From: Thiobacillus sp.
GTDB lineage: Bacteria > Pseudomonadota > Gammaproteobacteria > Burkholderiales > Thiobacillaceae
NCBI GenBank assembly: GCA_020217265.1
Contig: JAIWOS010000090.1
Span: forward strand, 1 to 16,805
Reading direction: 5' to 3'
Length of the DNA: 16,805 bases
The translations under genes were made by a program, and so were the position numbers. Of the stretch, positions 1 to 7,507 are shown piece after piece (within the stretch, counting starts at the first letter, position 1; each line of letters starts with the position of its first letter). The notes below the pieces were generated by a model, which saw only the letters and a program-made list of their open reading frames with translations, had not been told where the DNA came from and ran no database searches.

Positions 1-3000
1 TGGTACCGCTCCGTCCACGCTGTCGTCGCTGACGGTACCGCCGCCCGGCGGCGAGCCCGCGCTCACGGCGGCGTTTTCGAACGGCCCGGCCGTGGTGGGA
101 AAGAAGCGCACGGTGAAGCGAATCTGTGCGGTCGACGGACCGGCCCCGAAGTTGGGCAGACTGCTCGATCCTGCAATGAGTAACGCCGTGCCTCCCGTGC
201 TTCCGGTGAACACGCCTGATCCCACCGGTGTGAGCGATGCCCCGTTGGTTTGCGACACGATGATGGGGGCGCCGACGATAGTGTATTGCCCGGCCGATGG
301 CACGGCAGCTGCGGTGAACGTGCCGAAGCGCGGCAGCGCCCCGGCGAGGGTGTCGCTGAGCTGCACGCTGGCGAGCGGTGTCTGCCCGGCATTGACGATG
401 GTGAGAGTGAAAGGCACGTCGTAGGTACCGTTGCCGTTGTTGACGATGGCCCCGGCGCTCTTGGCCACGCCGATAAGCGGCACGGGAATCGGCGTCGGGT
501 CATTCTCCCCGGCATCGCTGGCGTTGCCGTTACCATTGGGGTCGGGGCTGACGCCATCGTCCGACAGGTCGCTCGCCGGGCTGCCGGTGAAATCGCCGGT
601 AGCCGAGATGCTGGCCTGATTCGCGTAGGTCAACGCCACGCCGGGCAAGAAGCGGAAGCTGAAATCGACCGTGCACGAGGCTCCGGTCGCGAGATTGCCG
701 ATGGTAGCCAGCGTGGCCGCCCCGGTATTGCCGGTATAGCCCGCGCTGGCCGTCCCGCTGGCACACGCGCCCGAGAAGACCGGTGCGCTCTGCACGGTGT
801 ATTGTCCTGCGGTGAGCGCGGCTGCTGCCCCACCCGCGACAAAGGTGCCGAACTGCCCGCCCGCAGCCGTGGCGAGCGGATCGGTGAGGCTCACGCTATT
901 GAGCGGCTCGGTGCCGACGTTGGCGACCACGAGACGGATCGGCACCAGCAGGCTGCCATCCGGCTGCACGGCCACCAGCGTGTTGACCTGCTTGGCCACG
1001 CCAATGGCTGCGCCGAAGTTCGGCGAGGCTGGCGTCGGGTCGTTCTCGCCAGCCTCGTTGGCGAGACCGTTGCCGTTGGGGTCGATATTGCTTCCGTTGT
1101 CAGACTGGTCCTGCAGTTGCGGGTTGGTGGCCGAAGTCTGGCCCGACAGCGCACCCGTGCCGTTCACCGCGGCCTGGTTGCAGTACCGCCCCCCGCACAC
1201 ACCACTGACAGGTGGTTGTGGCGCAGTCGGGCGAGCCCGTACGGTAAAGTCGATCGTGCAGGACGCCCCCGCGGCCAGGGTGAAACCGCTGGCAACCGTC
1301 GAGGTTCCACTGCCGTTGAATCCTGCATTGAGCCCGCCGCAGGTGCCGCTTGGCGCGGTCTGGATCGTGTAGTCGCCATTGCCGAGGACCGCTCCCGCAC
1401 CGCCGGCCACGAAATTGCCGAAGGCCGGAGCCGCGCCCTGAAGGGTGTCTGACACGCTGATGCTGTTCAGCGCTTCGAGGCTGAAATTGCGCACGGTGAG
1501 ACGGAAGCTCACGTTGAACGTGGCGTCGCCATTGAGGGTGACCGCCCCCTGCACAGCCTTGACAATGCCAATGCGTGCCTGCGGCACTTCGGCGAAGAGA
1601 TAGCCGGTGGCGGCGGTGTTGCCCGGCAGGTTGATGGCCGAGATCACGTCGTTGACAGCCGTGCTGCCGCCCGCCGTGCCTGCGGTATCGATGCCGTCCG
1701 TGAGGTGCGCCTCGCTCACCGTGCCTTCGCTTATGGTGTAGGTGCCGGCTGGCAGCAAATCGAAGCTGTAGTTGCCCGAGGCATCGGAGGTGACGGTGCG
1801 GTTGATCGACGCGCCATCCAGGCTGGTGCCGGAAAGCGTGAGGGTGATGCCGGCTACGCCCGTATCCCCCACCGTGACCAGACCATCGGCATTGAAGTCG
1901 CGGAACACGCGACCGGCCAGCGACGAGGCATTCACCGTCACGTTGCCACTATTGCTGTTGTTGCCCGTGTTCACGTCGAGCGAAGTCGTCGTTACCGAAG
2001 CCGTGTTGGTGAAGACTTGCGGGTTGCTGGTCACGGACACCACGCGAACTGGCACGGTAATGTCGACCTCGCCCCCGCTGCTCACCGTACCGAGCGCGCA
2101 AGTGAACGATGTGCCGCCCGCCACACCGGTACAGGTGCTAGTGGTGGTACTGCCGGCCACGAGTGCCACAGTGGGCGTGCCGGTCAGCTGCATGTTGGCC
2201 GGCAGGGTGTCGGAGACGACCACCCCGTCCGCCTCGGCCAAGCCCGCTCCGACGTTGTTGCGCACCTTGACGACAAAATTGAATGCGTCTCGCAGGTTGA
2301 CCGGGTTGGCCGACGGCGTCTTGCTCACCACCTGCATGTCGGCTTTGGTACGCACGGTCGAGGTCTCGCCGACGGTGTTGTTGCCGGCGTTGGTATCAAA
2401 GCCGGCTACCGATTCGGTCGAACTCACGGTCGCGTTATTGGTGTCGACGCCCTTGGACTCGCCCCGCATCGTCACGGTGAAACTTGCGGACTGGCCTGCA
2501 GCAAGCGCAGACACGGTACATTCGAGCGTGCCCCCGGTGCTGTTCACGGCCGGCGCGGTCGGGCAAGCGCCGCCCGCCGGCACGGTATGCGACTGATAGC
2601 TCAAACGCGTGGGCGGCAGCGTATCGGTAATGACGACATTTTCCGCCGCCGACGGGCCCTGGTTGGTCACAGTGACGGTGTAGACCGTGTTGTCCCCCAC
2701 GGCAACCGGATCGATGCTGTCAGTTTTGTTGATAAGCAGATCGAGCGTCGGGTTCTGCACCTGCGTGTTCACGCTGGCGCTGTTGTTGGCGGTATTCGGT
2801 TCATCGGTGCTGGTCGACACGCTGACTGCATTGGTGAGCGTCGTGCCACGCGTGGCAGTAGTGGGACGAACGATCACCGTGACAGTCTGCTGCGCCCCGT
2901 TATTGATCGTGCCGAGATTGCAAACCAGCTGGTCGTTTCCCGGCCCGGTCACGCTATTGACGGCGGGCTGCGTCGCGCAGCTGCCGCTGGACGGGCTCGC

Positions 3001-5238
3001 GGAAATGAAGCGCACATCGTGAGGCAAGGTATCGGAGATCGTGACGTTTCCGGCCTGGGATTGACCATTGGCTATATTCGTCGCAGTGATCACATAGGTG
3101 AGGTTCTGCCCGGCTGGGACGTTGGCAGACGAAGCCGTCTTCGCCACAGTCACATCGACGCGCGGCGTTACCGTGCTGCTGACCGTGGCGGTGCGGTCAG
3201 CCGAATCGGGGTCAGGGGTGGTGTTCGATACGACGTTGACAGTATTGCTGCGGCTGCCGCCATTGCCCCCCGGGCGCACCTGCACCGTGATGACCGGGCA
3301 ATCGACGCCCGCGGTGCACACTGGAACGGTGGTGAACGTGCAGGTCAGGTCACGGCTGGTCGCGCCAGTAGACACGGTCGAACAACTCGCGCCCGTCGCC
3401 GTGCCCGCGCTGATGCTGTGGCCCACGTAGCCAGCCCCGGTCGGTCCGGTGCTGTTGTTGATAAGCGTGGCAAGACTGTCGGTGAGCGTGACCGAGCCTG
3501 CCGTCGCGGGGCCATCGTTGCGGATTTCGAGGGTATAGGTGAGCACGTCACCCGCCGCGACGCTGCCAGGCGAAACAGCTTTCGTAACCGAGAGATCGGC
3601 TGCATCGAGCGGATCGCTGGCAGTTACGGCATGGGTGGTGGTGTCGTTGCCCGGATTGGCGTCGGGGATGTTGGCGTCAGGCGATCCCACCGTGAGGTTG
3701 TTGACGTGTGCGCCTGGCACCGCCGCCACGCTGCTGAACGTCACTGTCGGCGTAGTGGCATTGGCGGCAAGCGGCGCACCCGCCGTGAAGACACGGGTAC
3801 AAGTAATCGTCGCCGGCCCCACCACCGGCGCGGCCGGTGCGCACGACCAGCCATTGAGCGTATAGCTGTTGACTGTCACACCCACCGGCACGCTGTCGGT
3901 CATCGTCAGCGTGCCGAAGAACGCCGCCGTGCCGATGTTGCTGGTGCTGATGCTCCAGTTGAATGATTGGCCGGTTACCACCACGGCAGGGCTGGGGCCG
4001 GACTTGTTGGCCCGCAAATCGACCGTGGCGGCATTGATCGTCACGCCGCCGTCGCTGGCGTTGTTGTTGGCGGGGTTGGGGTCGTTGGGCGTGGCGGCCG
4101 TTAGCGTGGCCGTGTTGGTCACGCCGGCACCCGGGCTGGACGCCGTTACGGGAATGACGACACTGCCCAGCGACACGTTCGTGCCCGCCACCGTACCTGC
4201 AGGTTTGGTACACGTGACGGTTTGTCCAGACACGCCGCATGTCCAGCCATTCTGCGGGCTTGCCACCGTGCCAACCGTGTAGTTGGCAGGGATCGTATCG
4301 GTGATCGTGAGCGAGGACGGAGTGTCGCCGGTGTAGCTTGGGGCCAGCGTGAAAGTAGCGCTCTGGCCGACGATCAAGGTGCCGGCTGGTGCCCGGGTTT
4401 TGGTGAGTTGCAGGTCGCTGCCAGCCATCACCGTGGTGTTGAAGGTCGCCGTGTTGTTGCTGGTAACGGGGTCGACTGGATTGCCAGTGGCCACCACACT
4501 GCCGCTGGGTGTGAGCGTGGATCCGCCGGCTGCACTGATCTGGCCGGTAAATATCCGTGTAGTCGAGGCCCCATTGGCCAGCGCCGCGATGCTGCAGGTG
4601 TAGCTGCCGCCCCCCAGCGTGCAACCAACCGGTGCAGAAATCCCGCTGAGACCCGCCGGGATCGGCACCGTCAGCGTCTGGGTGCCGGATGCATCCGGGC
4701 CATTATTCGTGAGCGTATAGGTATACGACACCGTGCTGCCCGACTGCGCGCTGGCCGGGCCGGTGAGTGCGAGTGCGATGTCCGCCCCGGCGTTCACCGT
4801 AGTGGATTGATTGGCAGTGTTGTTGCTGCCATCGTCGTCCCCCGCCGTGGGGACACTGGCCCCCAGGGTGACGATACCCTGCGCACTGGTACGGATGCGC
4901 ACATTGACCGTTGCCTCGTCGCCCGGATTGCCGCCAATAGCGAGTGCCGGCACGGTGCAGTTCACCGGCCCGGAACCAGTACAACTCATGCCGGTAGCCG
5001 ACACGAACGTGGTCGTGGGCGGAATGCTGAGTGTGAGCGTGGTGGAAGGGGCCGCTGAATTGCCGTTGTTGCTGACCCGCACCATGTAAACCACATCGCC
5101 GCCAGCGGGTATCGGATCGAAACCAGTGTCGCTGTTGTTCACGACCCAATCGACACCCGCCCAGGCTGCCGGGGCCAGCAGCGTCAACATGAGCATGCCC
5201 GCGCCCCGCGTGATCCCTTTCAACGTCCATTCGACCAT
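1..5238 (-). CDS. Giant exported DUF11-repeat / SdrD_B-like surface protein (C-terminus beyond window)
   Basis: The minus frame stays open for 1746 codons to the left edge. I chose the ATG at 5238 because AGGG lies about 10 nt before it; an in-frame ATG at 5247 has AGGG directly abutting it and is less likely. The signal peptide is about residues 1-27, ending AAWA before GVDW. About eight repeats of 120-150 residues follow, starting near residues 28, 147, 269, 399, 541, 689, 826 and 963. Each resembles DUF11: a opening like ADLSVTK, a LTxxNxGP-like strand, a DTLP-like strand and a closing stretch rich in NNxA. Most carry one closely spaced Cys pair. Residues about 1105-1215 look like an SdrD_B/Cna-B domain (GRVFRDFNADG, then GNYSFDLLPAGTYTISE). 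Three longer repeats start near residues 1222, 1411 and 1588. Such proteins are typically secreted or cell-surface stalks or adhesins. The cell-sorting tail is outside the window, so the anchoring is unknown. Family assignment is firm; function is inference. Confidence 0.9.
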   Translation of the reverse strand, partial: MVEWTLKGITRGAGMLMLTLLAPAAWAGVDWVVNNSDTGFDPIPAGGDVVYMVRVSNNGNSAAPSTTLTLSIPPTTTFVSATGMSCTGSGPVNCTVPALAIGGNPGDEATVNVRIRTSAQGIVTLGASVPTAGDDDGSNNTANQSTTVNAGADIALALTGPASAQSGSTVSYTYTLTNNGPDASGTQTLTVPIPAGLSGISAPVGCTLGGGSYTCSIAALANGASTTRIFTGQISAAGGSTLTPSGSVVATGNPVDPVTSNNTATFNTTVMAGSDLQLTKTRAPAGTLIVGQSATFTLAPSYTGDTPSSLTITDTIPANYTVGTVASPQNGWTCGVSGQTVTCTKPAGTVAGTNVSLGSVVIPVTASSPGAGVTNTATLTAATPNDPNPANNNASDGGVTINAATVDLRANKSGPSPAVVVTGQSFNWSISTSNIGTAAFFGTLTMTDSVPVGVTVNSYTLNGWSCAPAAPVVGPATITCTRVFTAGAPLAANATTPTVTFSSVAAVPGAHVNNLTVGSPDANIPDANPGNDTTTHAVTASDPLDAADLSVTKAVSPGSVAAGDVLTYTLEIRNDGPATAGSVTLTDSLATLINNSTGPTGAGYVGHSISAGTATGASCSTVSTGATSRDLTCTFTTVPVCTAGVDCPVITVQVRPGGNGGSRSNTVNVVSNTTPDPDSADRTATVSSTVTPRVDVTVAKTASSANVPAGQNLTYVITATNIANGQSQAGNVTISDTLPHDVRFISASPSSGSCATQPAVNSVTGPGNDQLVCNLGTINNGAQQTVTVIVRPTTATRGTTLTNAVSVSTSTDEPNTANNSASVNTQVQNPTLDLLINKTDSIDPVAVGDNTVYTVTVTNQGPSAAENVVITDTLPPTRLSYQSHTVPAGGACPTAPAVNSTGGTLECTVSALAAGQSASFTVTMRGESKGVDTNNATVSSTESVAGFDTNAGNNTVGETSTVRTKADMQVVSKTPSANPVNLRDAFNFVVKVRNNVGAGLAEADGVVVSDTLPANMQLTGTPTVALVAGSTTTSTCTGVAGGTSFTCALGTVSSGGEVDITVPVRVVSVTSNPQVFTNTASVTTTSLDVNTGNNSNSGNVTVNASSLAGRVFRDFNADGLVTVGDTGVAGITLTLSGTSLDGASINRTVTSDASGNYSFDLLPAGTYTISEGTVSEAHLTDGIDTAGTAGGSTAVNDVISAINLPGNTAATGYLFAEVPQARIGIVKAVQGAVTLNGDATFNVSFRLTVRNFSLEALNSISVSDTLQGAAPAFGNFVAGGAGAVLGNGDYTIQTAPSGTCGGLNAGFNGSGTSTVASGFTLAAGASCTIDFTVRARPTAPQPPVSGVCGGRYCNQAAVNGTGALSGQTSATNPQLQDQSDNGSNIDPNGNGLANEAGENDPTPASPNFGAAIGVAKQVNTLVAVQPDGSLLVPIRLVVANVGTEPLNSVSLTDPLATAAGGQFGTFVAGGAAAALTAGQYTVQSAPVFSGACASGTASAGYTGNTGAATLATIGNLATGASCTVDFSFRFLPGVALTYANQASISATGDFTGSPASDLSDDGVSPDPNGNGNASDAGENDPTPIPVPLIGVAKSAGAIVNNGNGTYDVPFTLTIVNAGQTPLASVQLSDTLAGALPRFGTFTAAAVPSAGQYTIVGAPIIVSQTNGASLTPVGSGVFTGSTGGTALLIAGSSSLPNFGAGPSTAQIRFTVRFFPTTAGPFENAAVSAGSPPGGGTVSDDSVDGAVP

Positions 5239-5325
5239 GATTGCCATCCCTGATGTTTCGTTATTAGCCGGTTCGCAACCCGCCGGCGTGGATATCCCAT
5301 TTTTTTCGGGCGCAATTTAGCCGGC

Positions 5326-5339
5326 CTTGGCGCGCCAAG
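5326..5339. promoter_or_regulatory. 14-bp perfect palindrome upstream of the DUF11 gene
   Basis: CTTGGCGCGCCAAG is its own reverse complement. It lies about 90 bp upstream of the chosen start of the giant surface-protein gene, between two copies of TTAGCCGG (5264-5271 and 5317-5324, the second just beside it) and the AT-rich patch at about 5352-5370. It could be an operator or simply a chance GC-rich palindrome. No convincing -35/-10 pair was found on the minus strand; a TTGCTC-N19-TAAATT arrangement flanks the palindrome, but its spacing is poor. Confidence 0.35.
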
Positions 5340-5382
5340 AGCAACATCAAAACGTAAAATTTAATTATGTGGTGGGTAGAAC

Positions 5383-5404
5383 AAGCCTGTTTTCAGGCCT
5401 TTTT
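5383..5404. terminator. Terminator-like hairpin between the rlmL operon and the DUF11 gene
   Basis: GCCTG (5385-5389), loop TTTT, CAGGC (5394-5398), with two further A:T pairs after one bulged C, then a run of T on the plus strand (5400-5404). No plus-strand gene ends nearby. In the minus direction the hairpin lies about 45 bp beyond the end of the small ORF that follows rlmL and is followed by TTGTTCT, so it can serve as the end of that operon. The better T-tract faces plus, which suggests bidirectional use or protection of the DUF11 promoter region from antisense transcription. Confidence 0.45.
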
Positions 5405-5443
5405 CTGGTGATTGCCCCGTTTGTCTTACTGGATGCCCAGCGG

Positions 5444-5713
5444 CTATTCCGGATTGATCGCGGCCGTGACCTGTAGCCCCGCATTGCCCGGCAGCGCCTT
5501 GATCACCTCCGCCGCCGCCTTCAGCGCGGCTTCCTCGCCACCATATTTCACGGTCAGATGGTCATCATCCGGCATTGGCGCGCCGCTCGACATGGGAATG
5601 ATCGAGGCCTTGCCGCTGCCCGACGAACCGAAATCGGCGACCAGTTAATAGCTGCGGTAAACCTCCGTGCCGTCGTCGAGCGTGCCGGTCAGGCGCAGTG
5701 ATGTGGCGATCAT
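5444..5713 (-). pseudogene. Small 89-codon ORF downstream of rlmL, interrupted by an in-frame TAA
   Basis: The ATG at 5713 is 10 nt past the rlmL-like stop. It opens MIATSLRLTGTLDDGTEVYRSY, then meets TAA at 5647-5645. The same frame then continues without interruption (LVADFGSSGSGKASIIPMSS..., ending TAAINPE) to TAG at 5446-5444. The part after the stop looks like real protein: a charged Ala-rich helix (GGEEAALKAAAEVIKALPG), GC-rich third positions, and the same frame as the first part. One base change (for example GAA to TAA) would explain it. Alternatives are two separate tiny peptides, re-initiation at the ATG near 5593, or a sequencing error. I do not recognise the family; no signal peptide or membrane segment is visible. 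Confidence 0.5.
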
Positions 5714-5723
5714 GGTGCTTGTC

Positions 5724-6962
5724 TCAGGGTTGGTTGGCGTCGGGGGTGGACGCGGGTTTAGTTCTCATCGGGCCAGCGATCAGTTTGTACAGGAGGAACC
5801 GCGTCTCGATCTGTCCATTGAACAGTGGAATCCTGCGGCTTGCCTTGAGTCCGATCGCCTTGGGCAAGAGCGGGTCGCCGGAGATGATCCATGCCTCCCA
5901 GCCGGCGAAGTTCTGCTTCAGCCAGTCGCCCAGCAGGGGATACCACTCGGCAAGATCCTTGGCGTCACCGATGCGTTCGCCGTAGGGCGGGTTGGTGATG
6001 ATCGTACCGACGGGGGTGGGGGCCTTGAGGTCGAGCGCGTCCGACACTTTCAACTCGATGGCGTCGGCGTAGCCGGCGGCGGCGAGGTTGTTCTTCGCCT
6101 TGTCGAGCACCCACCTGTCCCTGTCCGCGCCGAAGAGCGGCAGGGGCTTCAGCGGCTTTTCCTTCGCCCTGGCTTCGGCCTTGATGCGCTGCCACAGCGC
6201 AGCGTCGAAATCGCGGTAGTGCTCGAAGGCAAAGTGCCGGGCGCGGCCGGGCACACGGTTCAGCGCGATATCGGCGGCTTCGAGCAGGATGGTGCCGGCG
6301 CCGCACATGGGGTCGAGGAGCGGCGTGCCGGGCTCCCAGCCGGACAGCAGCACGAGGCCGGCAGCGAGGTTTTCCTTGATCGAGGCGGCGCTGGCCTCCG
6401 TCTTGAAGCCGCGCTTGAAGAGGGGCTCGCCGCTGGTGTCGAGGTAGAACGTCACCGCATCCGGCGTGAAGAAGGCGTACACCGGCACGTCGGGAGCTTC
6501 GGTGTCGACACTGGGCCGTGCGCGCGTTTCCTCGCGGAAGCGGTCGCAGATCGCATCCTTGATCTTGAGCGTGATGAAGTTGAGGCTTTTCAGCGGGGCG
6601 TTCTGCGCGCCGACCTTGACCGCGATGGTTTTCTTCACGTCGAACCACTCGGGCCACGGCAGGTCGAGCGCGGCGCGGTAGATGTGTTCTTCCTTGCGGT
6701 AGCGGGTGTAGCCCACCTTGCGCAGGATGCGGGTGGCGATGCGCGACGTGAGGTTGGCGCGCATTTCAGCGACGGTGTCGGCCTGGAACAGCACGCCGGC
6801 GGGCAGTTGACGCACCACGGTGGCCCCGGCGGCCTTCAGTTCTTCGACCAGCAATGCCTCCAGCCCGCGCGGGCAGGTGGCGAAATGGCTGGCGGGCGGC
6901 AAGTCCTCGCGTTCAGGGCGGGTGGGATGCGGGCTGCGGGTGCGTCGGGGGTCGGGTTTCAA
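5724..6962 (-). CDS. rlmL: THUMP-domain class I SAM-dependent rRNA methyltransferase (RlmL-like)
   Basis: The 412-residue frame fits the N-terminal half of E. coli RlmKL, which makes m2G2445 in 23S rRNA. A ferredoxin-like/THUMP region covers about residues 27-180 (FATCPRGLEALL at the front). The UPF0020 methyltransferase domain follows, with the SAM-binding motif DPMCGAGT at 217-224 and the catalytic NPPYGER at 324-330. The RlmK half (m7G2069) is absent, as is usual for short homologues in betaproteobacteria. The start is uncertain. The longest frame begins with TTG at 6962 and adds a Pro/Arg-rich stretch of about 25 residues without a clear ribosome-binding site; a TTG at 6902 would begin close to the conserved domain. 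No in-frame ATG fits. It follows hemJ on the same strand, with an inverted repeat in the gap. Exact rRNA target is inferred. Confidence 0.92.
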   Translation of the reverse strand: MKPDPRRTRSPHPTRPEREDLPPASHFATCPRGLEALLVEELKAAGATVVRQLPAGVLFQADTVAEMRANLTSRIATRILRKVGYTRYRKEEHIYRAALDLPWPEWFDVKKTIAVKVGAQNAPLKSLNFITLKIKDAICDRFREETRARPSVDTEAPDVPVYAFFTPDAVTFYLDTSGEPLFKRGFKTEASAASIKENLAAGLVLLSGWEPGTPLLDPMCGAGTILLEAADIALNRVPGRARHFAFEHYRDFDAALWQRIKAEARAKEKPLKPLPLFGADRDRWVLDKAKNNLAAAGYADAIELKVSDALDLKAPTPVGTIITNPPYGERIGDAKDLAEWYPLLGDWLKQNFAGWEAWIISGDPLLPKAIGLKASRRIPLFNGQIETRFLLYKLIAGPMRTKPASTPDANQP

Positions 6963-6983
6963 ATGCGGCTTTCGAAAACATGG

Positions 6984-7084
6984 ATCCGCGAAGGACGCGA
7001 AGGATCGCGAAGTTAGAGCGGGAAATGCCCGGGGTTTTCTTCGCGACCCTTCGCGTCCTTAATGCCCTCTGGGTATTCGCGGAT
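6984..7084. repeat. Large inverted repeat built from CGCGAAGGA units (hemJ-rlmL gap)
   Basis: The arms 6991-7012 and 7039-7060 are 22 nt each and complementary except for one position, which becomes a G-U pair in RNA. They enclose a 26-nt loop. A second, outer pair, ATCCGCG (6984-6990) with CGCGGAT (7078-7084), extends the structure. The arm is itself a near-tandem of CGCGAAGGA. The element starts about 10 nt after the hemJ stop and ends before the likely rlmL start. It has the look of a dispersed intergenic repeat, and it could stabilise or terminate hemJ mRNA; there is no T-tract. Confidence 0.75.
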
Positions 7085-7093
7085 GAAAAGGGG

Positions 7094-7507
7094 TTAAAAC
7101 GGCTTCAGCACCACCAGCAGCACCACGACCAGCAGCACGATCACGGGAATTTCGTTGAACCAGCGGAACCAGACGTGCGACTTGGTGTTCCGATGGGCGT
7201 CGAAGTCGCGCAGCAGGCGCTTGCACACATGGTGATAGCCGACCAATCCGGCCACGAGCGCGAGTTTCGCCCACATCCAGTTCATCGACAGCGGAAAGTA
7301 CGCGAGCCACAGCCAGAGGCCGGTAATCAGCGTGAGCCACATGATGGGCGTGACGAACCGATACAATTTGCCGGCCATGAGCAGTAGGCGGCTGTACGCC
7401 GCATCGTTGGTTTCCATCGCCAGGTTGACGAAGATGCGCGGCAGGTAGAACAGGCCGGCGAACCAGCTCACCACCATCACGATATGAAACGATTTCAGCC
7501 ACAGCAT
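7094..7507 (-). CDS. hemJ: HemJ-type protoporphyrinogen IX oxidase (CopD/UPF0093 membrane protein)
   Basis: The protein has 137 residues, close to the usual HemJ length, with four predicted membrane segments (about 5-27, 50-71, 78-97 and 117-135). Its opening, MLWLKSFHIVMVVSWFAGLFYLPR in outline, is the typical HemJ start, with the conserved His at position 8 in the first helix. HemJ oxidises protoporphyrinogen IX to protoporphyrin IX in heme synthesis at the inner membrane. The ATG at 7507 is supported by AGGG eight nt upstream. A longer frame reaching 7687 exists, but the extension overlaps the divergent tlpA-like gene and has no family resemblance. The start codon shares the CATG at 7505-7508 with the plus-strand gene. 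Confidence 0.92.
   Translation of the reverse strand: MLWLKSFHIVMVVSWFAGLFYLPRIFVNLAMETNDAAYSRLLLMAGKLYRFVTPIMWLTLITGLWLWLAYFPLSMNWMWAKLALVAGLVGYHHVCKRLLRDFDAHRNTKSHVWFRWFNEIPVIVLLVVVLLVVLKPF

Noticed and set aside
1705..3966. Plus-strand open frame of 753 codons
   Set aside because: It lies antisense to the DUF11 gene; the product is Arg/His/Gly-rich with no recognisable domain, while the minus frame gives a signal peptide and regular repeats.
1..5238. DNA-level tandem repeats or CRISPR-like array in the DUF11 region
   Set aside because: The repeats are protein-level and diverged; there are no identical units with regular spacers.
5412..5648. Plus-strand 78-codon frame
   Set aside because: The minus strand of the same stretch reads as a better protein continuing from the rlmL operon; the plus frame has no ribosome-binding site and the terminator-like hairpin sits just before it.
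5667..7016. Plus-strand open frame of 449 codons
   Set aside because: Antisense to the RlmL-like methyltransferase, which has all catalytic motifs.
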